Assembly: GCA_027456085.1 (NCBI GenBank)
Contig: DAIDVO010000067.1
Coordinates: 1-43,473, forward strand
Direction: 5' to 3'
Length of the DNA: 43,473 nucleotides
From: Steroidobacteraceae bacterium
Lineage (GTDB): Bacteria; Pseudomonadota; Gammaproteobacteria; Steroidobacterales; Steroidobacteraceae
The notes under the pieces are model-generated. The model worked only from the letters and a program-made list of their open reading frames with translations, did not search any database and was not told the DNA's origin. Position numbers and translations under genes: made by a program. Of this stretch, positions 36,901 to 43,473 are shown in pieces. Each line of letters opens with the position of its first letter. The first letter of the stretch is position 1.

Positions 36901-37788
36901 GTGACACTGCCCGACAGCTTTCCTATCGAGATCATCGGCGAACGCATCAGCCCGGGCTACAAGAGCACCAAGGCGCTGCTGGACGCCGATGACTTGTCCG
37001 GCCTGCAGGCATTGGCCGTCAGGCAAGTCCAAGCGGGCGCGTCATACCTCGACGTGCACCTAGGCACCCGCGGACTGCGCGACCTGCCGTTCGTGACAGC
37101 GCTCGTGCGTGCGCTTCAAGCTGTCGTCGATGTGCCGCTGTGTTTCGATTTCCCCGAAATCCCGGTCCTCGAAACCGCGTTCGCCGCTTACGATCCCGGC
37201 AAAGCCGGGGGAGCGCCCGCCATTCTGAACTCCTTGACCGACCAACGCTGGGAACTGATGGAATTGTACGAACGGAATCGCTTTCGCGTCATTGTGATGG
37301 CCTCCGAGCGGGTGGTCGACGGCACTGCGCGCAGCAACCTGACGGCACCGGAAATCGCCGACACGGCTCGGAGTGTGGCTCTACGCCTGAACCGCGAATA
37401 CGGAATCGCAATCCCCGACATATTCATCGATGTCGCCGTGCGCGCGGTCATCGTGGACACGAAGGGACTCAATCGCGCTGTGCTCGACGCAGTGCGGCTT
37501 ATCCGCAATGACTCCACGATCGAGGGCATTCACATCATGGGGGCATTGACCAATATTGGTCAGCAGCTGCCGGCAAAAGCAGCCGACGGCTCGCACCTCA
37601 AACAAGCGCTCGAAAATGCATTTCTGACGATCGCAGTGCCAAATGGCATGGATACAGTAATGGGAACGCCGTGGAGCGGTTACAAGCCGCTACCGGAAGA
37701 CAATTACGTGCTCAAGGTGTACCGAGATTTCCTCGAGCAGTCCGGGAGCGCAGCGCTGCGAGCGGTTCGTAGGTTTTACCATACGTAA
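36901..37788 (+). CDS. Methyltetrahydrofolate:corrinoid methyltransferase (DHPS-fold, MeTr/MtgA-like)
   Basis: GTG at 36901 one nt after the RACo stop; 'IEIIGERISPGYKSTKALLDADD', 'QVQAGASYLDVHLG', 'DIFIDVAVRAVIVDTKG', 'IMGALTNIGQQLP'. Confidence 0.88.
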   Translation: MTLPDSFPIEIIGERISPGYKSTKALLDADDLSGLQALAVRQVQAGASYLDVHLGTRGLRDLPFVTALVRALQAVVDVPLCFDFPEIPVLETAFAAYDPGKAGGAPAILNSLTDQRWELMELYERNRFRVIVMASERVVDGTARSNLTAPEIADTARSVALRLNREYGIAIPDIFIDVAVRAVIVDTKGLNRAVLDAVRLIRNDSTIEGIHIMGALTNIGQQLPAKAADGSHLKQALENAFLTIAVPNGMDTVMGTPWSGYKPLPEDNYVLKVYRDFLEQSGSAALRAVRRFYHT

Positions 37789-37793
37789 ACGGT

Positions 37794-38429
37794 TCATGAG
37801 TGCCGCTCCCGCTCCACGGTCGGCGCGATGATCGGAATGTGCGCCGCCGCGCAAGCCGGCGCCAGGCCCGACAGGCGCGGATCATCCGCGACTTCGACCC
37901 GCCGTGCATACGCCCGGAAGCCGGACCGCAGATAGAAAGCGAGTGCGCCCGGATGATCGTGCGTGCACGTGTGGACCCAAAACCGGTCGATCGGACGCTC
38001 CCAGGCGCGTTCAGCGGCGCGATTCATCAGCCAGCGGCCGGCGCCTTGACCCCGCACCGCCGCAGTGAGGCCGAAGAATGCCAATTCGCACTGTCCCGCC
38101 TCGCGATAATCAAGTTCGAGCAGCCCCTCTTCCCGGCCATCGACCGTCACGGCGTAGACCTCGTTGTCGGCGCTTAGCAAAATCGCCTCGAGCTCGCGCT
38201 GCGGCATCACCAGCCGCGAGAACCACAGCCACTCGAGGCCGACGCGCCGAAAAATCCCGCGGTACCAGGTCGGATCGGGAGCGACGATGCGCCGCAGAAG
38301 CCAGGGCCCGTCGGCACGCTCAGGCCGGCGCAACGGCTTCTCGAGCATTTCGAGACAGGTCACGACGGAAGCCAATTTTCCGGGCGGAACATCGCTGTAA
38401 CCATTACTGAGCAGCATCGGGTGCGTCAT
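37794..38429 (-). CDS. GNAT-family N-acetyltransferase
   Basis: 'CELAFFGLTAAVRGQGAGRWLMNRAAERAWE...HTCTHDHPGALAFYLRSGFRAY'. Confidence 0.9.
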   Translation of the reverse strand: MTHPMLLSNGYSDVPPGKLASVVTCLEMLEKPLRRPERADGPWLLRRIVAPDPTWYRGIFRRVGLEWLWFSRLVMPQRELEAILLSADNEVYAVTVDGREEGLLELDYREAGQCELAFFGLTAAVRGQGAGRWLMNRAAERAWERPIDRFWVHTCTHDHPGALAFYLRSGFRAYARRVEVADDPRLSGLAPACAAAHIPIIAPTVERERHS

Positions 38430-38508
38430 CCAGATCGCTTCAAAGGATGATACCTTCGCACAGCGACGAGCAATCTGTCTGCACCATCCGCCCGGCTAAT
38501 GCCGTCCC

Positions 38509-39312
38509 TCAGGGCTTCTCAAACCGCAAGGTCATCCGGTCGGACTCACCGATCGATTTCATCTTGGCGTGCTCGCCGTCGGGGCCGGCCAAGTCCGGCG
38601 GCAGGCGGTGTACGTTGACGTCTTCCGGATCCGCGGGGTTCTCGTTGATCTCGGACACGCCTTGCAGCCGGAAGCCGGTTTTCAAGCCCAGCGCGATCAG
38701 GTAATCCTCGGGAATGCGATGCAGGAGTTTCGAGCTCTGCTCGGCGTCGGCGAAGGGTTTGGCGCGGTGTTCGACCACGCCGAACGTGCCCCCGGGCTTG
38801 AGCACGTCGAATGCGGCTTTAAACACGGCGTCGAGAGCGGCCGGACTGCGATTCAGCCAGTCGTGGGCGTTGCGGAACGTGAGCACCATGTCGGCGGAAT
38901 TCGGCGGACCGAGGGTGACCTCCCGAGGAGGCGCAAATGGGACGACTTTTTCGATGTGGCCGAATACGGCCGGATCGGCCTTGATCTTCTCCTCGAACTT
39001 GGATGGCGCGGCCTCGATTAGATGCCCGTTGTCGCGCAGGAAGGGCGCCAAGATTTCGGTGTACCAGCCCCCGCCCGGCGCCAGCTCTATCACCGTCATG
39101 TTCGGTTGGATCCCGAAGAACCGCAACGTCGCGACCGGGTGACGGTAACGGTCGCGCGCTCTATGCGCGGCCGAGCGCCAGCTGCCGTTGACCGCCTTCT
39201 GCAGCAGCGCCGTCGTGTCTTGCGCGGACGCGTCAGCCGCCGCGCACAGACCGATTGCGAACAGGACGGCGCTGGAAAGTACGGTATTCAACGTGCGGCG
39301 ATGCAGGACCAT
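38509..39312 (-). CDS. Class I SAM-dependent methyltransferase with predicted signal peptide
   Basis: 'MVLHRRTLNTVLSSAVLFAIGLCAAADASAQ' then 'MTVIELAPGGGWYTEILAPFLRDNGHLIEA' and 'VLKPGGTFGVVEHR'. Confidence 0.88.
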   Translation of the reverse strand: MVLHRRTLNTVLSSAVLFAIGLCAAADASAQDTTALLQKAVNGSWRSAAHRARDRYRHPVATLRFFGIQPNMTVIELAPGGGWYTEILAPFLRDNGHLIEAAPSKFEEKIKADPAVFGHIEKVVPFAPPREVTLGPPNSADMVLTFRNAHDWLNRSPAALDAVFKAAFDVLKPGGTFGVVEHRAKPFADAEQSSKLLHRIPEDYLIALGLKTGFRLQGVSEINENPADPEDVNVHRLPPDLAGPDGEHAKMKSIGESDRMTLRFEKP

Positions 39313-39448
39313 GGTGCGACCCCCTGACGACGAGAGCCCAAGACTACGCCCGAAGCGGATCGCAAGACCAGACCCTCCGTTCAGGGCGGTGCGCGAACGA
39401 TCTAGGCCGGAAGGCCGGAGGTGTCGTGCCTGCACCGTCCATCGTCGG

Positions 39449-40399
39449 TTACGTCACGCCCGGCGGCCTACATAGAGCCCATGCGCATGCAAGATCCTGC
39501 ACTACATGGCCGAGCGACTTGTAGACGGTAATATCCTCGTCGGACAGACGGCCGACGATGTCGCCCGACAGGATCTGACCGATCTCGGCAACGATATGCG
39601 CATCGTCGATCACGCCCGCTTCCTTCGCTCGCAGAAACTCGGCGCCTTGGCGCAGCACGCCTTCACGGCTGTCGGCGACGAAGCGCGACCTGGCAACGAG
39701 CTCCGTATCCACTTCGACAGGTCCGGCCATGCTCGAGCCCACCAAGTTAAGATGCGTGCCCGGGCGCACCCAAGCGCCTTTCAAGACCGGCTCGCGGGCG
39801 CCGGTGACGGTGCAGATGATGTCGGCATCGTGGACCAGGTCCTCCACGTCGGTTGCGCTACCGAAAGGGATGCCAAGCTCGGCGCGCATGCGTCCGCAGA
39901 ACGCCTCGGTTCGCTGCTGCGACCGCCCCCACACTCGTACGGCGTTAATCCGGCGAACTTTGAGCAGGGCTCTGGCGTGGGTCGCGGCCTGTTCGCCATA
40001 ACCCAGAATTGCGAGACGCCGGGCGTCCGGACGCGCGAGGGCGTCCGTCGCGACCGCACTCGCCGCGGCGGTGCGCACGGCCGTGATCTCGCCCGCGTGG
40101 ACGACGCAGACCGGCTCTCCGGTGCCGGGATCGAACAGAACCACCAACCCCTGATGCGACTGTCGGCCTGTGGAGAAATTCTCCGGGTAGACACTGATCA
40201 GCTTCGCGCCGAAGGCCGCGTCTTCGCCCAAGGCCCCAGGCATGATTCCAAACATATGCCCTCGAGCCAATGGGATAATGGACCGCAGCAGCTGGCGCGT
40301 CTCGCCCTTGGAAAAAGCGATCATCGCCTCTCGGACGATCGGAATACACACCTCGTAGGTCAGGCGCCTCGCGACTTCTTCCCGCTCAATCACCCGCAT
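39449..40399 (-). CDS. Ornithine cyclodeaminase / mu-crystallin family protein
   Basis: 'GAKLISVYPENFSTGRQSHQGLVVLFDPGTGEPVCVVHAGEITAVRTAAASAVATDALARPDARRLAILGYGEQAATHARAL'; internal Met17 preferred as start. Confidence 0.9.
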   Translation of the reverse strand: MRVIEREEVARRLTYEVCIPIVREAMIAFSKGETRQLLRSIIPLARGHMFGIMPGALGEDAAFGAKLISVYPENFSTGRQSHQGLVVLFDPGTGEPVCVVHAGEITAVRTAAASAVATDALARPDARRLAILGYGEQAATHARALLKVRRINAVRVWGRSQQRTEAFCGRMRAELGIPFGSATDVEDLVHDADIICTVTGAREPVLKGAWVRPGTHLNLVGSSMAGPVEVDTELVARSRFVADSREGVLRQGAEFLRAKEAGVIDDAHIVAEIGQILSGDIVGRLSDEDITVYKSLGHVVQDLACAWALCRPPGVT

Positions 40400-40443
40400 G
40401 TCGCATTCACTCCTTATTCGCAACCCTTGTGAGGATGCCGGCG

Positions 40444-41136
40444 TCAAAGGTATACCGGCGGCTCGGCGGTAAGGCCGCGATGGATTTGTCGGGCGCGTTC
40501 GTCGGCGAGAACTTCGCTTGCGCCGGCCTCAAGCGCATCGAGCGCCTTATCGACAATACTCTGCGGGGAAACCTTGGGAATATCGAGGCCCTTCGTCATG
40601 TCGGTATCGACAAAACCCATGTGCAGTCCCAGAACTTGGGTGTTTTGCGCGCGCAGCTCGTTGCGCAGGCCGTTGGTCAAACTCCAAGCAGCGGCCTTGG
40701 AGACGGCGTAGGCATTCATCGCGCCGGAATTTATCCAGCTCGCCGCGGACAATACATTGAGGAACGCCCCGCCGCCGTTCGCGGCGAGAGTCGGAGCGAA
40801 GCATTGCATGACCCGCAACATGCCGAGCACATTCGTGTCGAAGTGGCGCTGTGCGTATTCCGTGGCCTTTGAGCCGAGGAGGCTGCCCATATGGGCGATG
40901 CCCGCGTTGTTCACGACGAGGGTGACGTCGCTGCAAAGCTGCGCGGCCGCTGCGACCTCCTCGGCCAACGTGACATCCAATTGCACCGCTACGACGCCCT
41001 TCAGTGTGACTGTCGAGGGACTGCGCGCGGCGGCGTAGACCTTGCGGGCGCCGCGTTTCATTGCCGCTTCGGCGAAGGCGAATCCGATGCCGCGATTGGC
41101 GCCGGTGATGAGGACGACAGCGTCTCTGAGATTCAT
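40444..41136 (-). CDS. SDR-family oxidoreductase
   Basis: 'VVLITGANRGIGFAFAEAAMKRGARKVYAAAR', 'VVNNAGIAH', 'NAYAVSKAAAWSLT'. Confidence 0.93.
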   Translation of the reverse strand: MNLRDAVVLITGANRGIGFAFAEAAMKRGARKVYAAARSPSTVTLKGVVAVQLDVTLAEEVAAAAQLCSDVTLVVNNAGIAHMGSLLGSKATEYAQRHFDTNVLGMLRVMQCFAPTLAANGGGAFLNVLSAASWINSGAMNAYAVSKAAAWSLTNGLRNELRAQNTQVLGLHMGFVDTDMTKGLDIPKVSPQSIVDKALDALEAGASEVLADERARQIHRGLTAEPPVYL

Positions 41137-41339
41137 GCTCGAGCGTCCTTAGCGATGGGTTCGCGATGGGGAAGGATAAACCGTCTTTCTACGCGGTACT
41201 TGCGGCACTGGATTGTATTCGAGGTTCCGGTGCAAGTGCGCTCATGTAAGGCGATCGGCCGGCGCCGTTGCAATTTAGGTAGAATCGGCCGGCGGGCGGC
41301 GATCGCCCCGCGCACATCCGACTCCTCGCGAGACCCCTC

Positions 41340-43334
41340 ATGGCAGCTCTGCAAGCGAACCCGGGCGAAACCCGCATCGAAGGCGAGACTCGGCGCATCC
41401 GCGGCCTGCTCGAGAAGCGGCAGTTCGCGGCGGCGCTCGCGGCGGCGCAAGCGCTGCTCGCCGAGGTCCCGCAGAACCGCGATGCGTTCTATCTCGTCGC
41501 GGTCGGTCAGCGCTCGCTCGGCCTCGTCGACGATGCGCTCGAGACACTGGCGCGGTTCGAACGGATACATGCCGATTTCGGCCGGCTGTTCCAGGAGCGC
41601 GGCCATTGTTACCGCTCGGCCGGCAAGATCGACGCCGCAATCGAGGCCTATCGACACGCGGTGCTGTTGAATGGCGCGCTCAGCGCCAGCTGGAGGGCGC
41701 TCGCGGATCTTTGCCGATCCGCCGGACTCGCCGCCGAAGAATGGGAAAATGCCGAGCGCCAGGTAACGCGGCTCGCGCAACTCCCGCCGCCGGTGGTCGC
41801 GGCGTCCGGCATGCTGGCCGAGGGCGACGTCCACGGCGCCGAGCGCGTACTTCGCCGCTTTCTCCTGACGCAAGCAGATCACATCGAGGCGATGCGCTTA
41901 CTCGCCCAGATCGGCATGAAACTCGAGATCCTCGACGACGCGGAATTTCTGCTTGAAAGCGTACTCGTATTTGCGCCTGATTACGCGGCTGCGCGCTACG
42001 ATTATGCCGTCGTACTGTTGCAGCGCCATAAGCACAGGGATGCGCTCGTGCAAGCGACCCGGCTTTTGCAGATCGAACCCGGCAATCGCGCCTTTCGGAT
42101 CATCCATGCGAATGCGCTCATCGGTCTCGGCGACCAGGAAGGGGCACTGAGAATATTTCGGTATCTGCTCGCCGATGATCCGCAAAAGGCGCAACTGCAC
42201 CTGTCCATCGGGCACGCCGAAAAGACGCTCGGCCGGCAGGCCGAGGCCGTGCAGGCGTATAGATCGGCGGCGGCGGCGCAACCGTCCTTCGGCGACGCCT
42301 ATTGGAGCCTCGCCAATCTGAAGATCTACCGCTTCGCGGACGATGAAATCGCCCGGATGCGCGCCCAGGAAGCCGCACCCTCCATCGGTTTGGTCGATCG
42401 GTACCACCTATGCTTCGCGCTCGGCAAGGCGCTCGAGGATCGGGCCGAGTACCAGCAATCGTTCCGGTACTACGAACGCGGCAACGCCTTGAAGAAGGGG
42501 GAGAGCACGTATTGCGCCGATACGCACGAACGCACTCTGCGCCTGCAGGCATCGGTGTGCACGCGCGAGTTCTTCGACGCCCGGCAGGGAGTCGGATGCG
42601 CCAGCGCCGCACCAATATTCATCGTCGGTTTGCCGCGCGCCGGCTCTACGCTTCTGGAGCAGATCCTCGCATCGCACTCGCAAGTGGAGGGTACGGCCGA
42701 ACTGGCGGAGATTCCGCAGCTCGTGCAGCTGCTCGCCGGCCGCGAACAAGAAGGCTCAAAGCCTCTGTATCCGCGCGTGCTCGCCGAGCTTGGCGCGGAC
42801 CGGCTTGCGGCGTTTGGCGAGAAATTCATCGCCGACACGCAGGTGTACCGCAGCGGCAAGGCCTTTTTCATCGACAAGATGCCGAACAACTTCCGGCATG
42901 TCGGCCTGATTCATCTGATCCTGCCGAACGCCAAGATCATCGACGCCAGGCGCGAGCCCATGGCTTGCTGCTTCAGCAATTTCAAGCAGCTGTTTGCGTC
43001 GGGCCAGGAATTCACCTACAGCCTCGAGGACATCGGCCGCTATTACCGCAGCTATGTCGCGCTCATGCAGCACTGGGACAGCGTGCTGCCCGGCAAGATC
43101 CTGAAGGTCCAGCATGAGGACGTCGTCGAGGACTTGACGGGCAGCGTGCGGCGGATGCTCGCGTTCTGCGGCTTGGAATTCGAATCACAATGCGTCGAAT
43201 TTCACAAGACAGCGCGCAGCGTGCGCACCGCGAGCTCCGAACAAGTGCGCCGGCCGATCTACAAGGAAGGACTGGATCAGTGGCGCCACTACGAGCCTTG
43301 GCTCGGCCCGCTGAAATCCGTTTTACAGGCCTAG
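41340..43334 (+). CDS. Tetratricopeptide-repeat sulfotransferase
   Basis: TPR-like N-terminal half; PAPS-binding 'IFIVGLPRAGSTLLEQILASHSQVEGTAELAEIPQL', 'FFIDKMPNNFRHVGLIHLILPNAKIIDARREPMACCFSNFKQLF'. Confidence 0.93.
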   Translation: MAALQANPGETRIEGETRRIRGLLEKRQFAAALAAAQALLAEVPQNRDAFYLVAVGQRSLGLVDDALETLARFERIHADFGRLFQERGHCYRSAGKIDAAIEAYRHAVLLNGALSASWRALADLCRSAGLAAEEWENAERQVTRLAQLPPPVVAASGMLAEGDVHGAERVLRRFLLTQADHIEAMRLLAQIGMKLEILDDAEFLLESVLVFAPDYAAARYDYAVVLLQRHKHRDALVQATRLLQIEPGNRAFRIIHANALIGLGDQEGALRIFRYLLADDPQKAQLHLSIGHAEKTLGRQAEAVQAYRSAAAAQPSFGDAYWSLANLKIYRFADDEIARMRAQEAAPSIGLVDRYHLCFALGKALEDRAEYQQSFRYYERGNALKKGESTYCADTHERTLRLQASVCTREFFDARQGVGCASAAPIFIVGLPRAGSTLLEQILASHSQVEGTAELAEIPQLVQLLAGREQEGSKPLYPRVLAELGADRLAAFGEKFIADTQVYRSGKAFFIDKMPNNFRHVGLIHLILPNAKIIDARREPMACCFSNFKQLFASGQEFTYSLEDIGRYYRSYVALMQHWDSVLPGKILKVQHEDVVEDLTGSVRRMLAFCGLEFESQCVEFHKTARSVRTASSEQVRRPIYKEGLDQWRHYEPWLGPLKSVLQA

Positions 43335-43473
43335 CTGACCGGCGGCGAACCGCCCGCCTCGGTGCGCCGCACGACGTACTCATCCAGGGCTTCGACGACC
43401 GCGGGATCGCGCGCCGGCGCGACGTATCGATCGAGCGTGTCGCGCCAAATCGTGCTCGCGCGCTCGGTCGCCG
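43331..43473 (-). CDS. Partial ORF: C-terminus resembling an MttB-family corrinoid methyltransferase
   Basis: Manual reverse-strand translation from the window edge: 'ATERASTIWRDTLDRYVAPARDPAVVEALDEYVVRRTEAGGSPPVS*', matching the usual MttB-family tail pattern (ER-x-IW-x3-L-x2-Y-x2-P-x2-DPAV-x-EAL-x2-YV-x-R). Stop overlaps the convergent sulfotransferase stop (CTAG). Confidence 0.6.
   Translation of the reverse strand, partial: ATERASTIWRDTLDRYVAPARDPAVVEALDEYVVRRTEAGGSPPVS

Overview
43.5 kb of high-GC bacterial chromosome, probably proteobacterial, densely coding. No rRNA, tRNA, CRISPR array, IS element or phage was recognised by eye. Left to right: (1) a 5'-truncated benzoate-CoA-ligase-type AMP-forming enzyme and an alpha/beta hydrolase; (2) a tripartite RND efflux operon (MFP, HAE1-type pump, NodT-type OMF); (3) a response-regulator-like/GAF/PAS/HD-GYP protein whose receiver lacks the phospho-acceptor Asp; (4) an amino-sugar (GalNAc/galactosamine-like) utilisation locus: BadF/NagK-type kinase, AgaS-like SIS protein, GatZ/KbaZ, EamA permease, TonB receptor, a divergent AgaR-like DeoR regulator, an amidohydrolase split by an in-frame TAA, and a secreted clan GH-D glycosidase with a PKD domain; (5) an OmpA-like protein with a DUF3494 ice-binding/Ig-like lipoprotein; (6) a CysK-like enzyme and a LysR regulator; (7) the most notable region, about 27.8-37.8 kb, a codirectional corrinoid-dependent methyl-transfer island: UroD-family methyltransferase, FAD oxidase / Fe-S CCG protein / FAD oxidase triad, B12-binding corrinoid protein, MetH-activation-like protein, RACo-like ferredoxin/ASKHA activator and a DHPS-fold methyl-H4folate methyltransferase; (8) GNAT, exported SAM methyltransferase, ornithine-cyclodeaminase-like protein, SDR, TPR-sulfotransferase, and at the right edge a partial ORF resembling the C-terminus of an MttB-family methyltransferase. 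Family calls come from motif recognition in the supplied translations; no database search was run.
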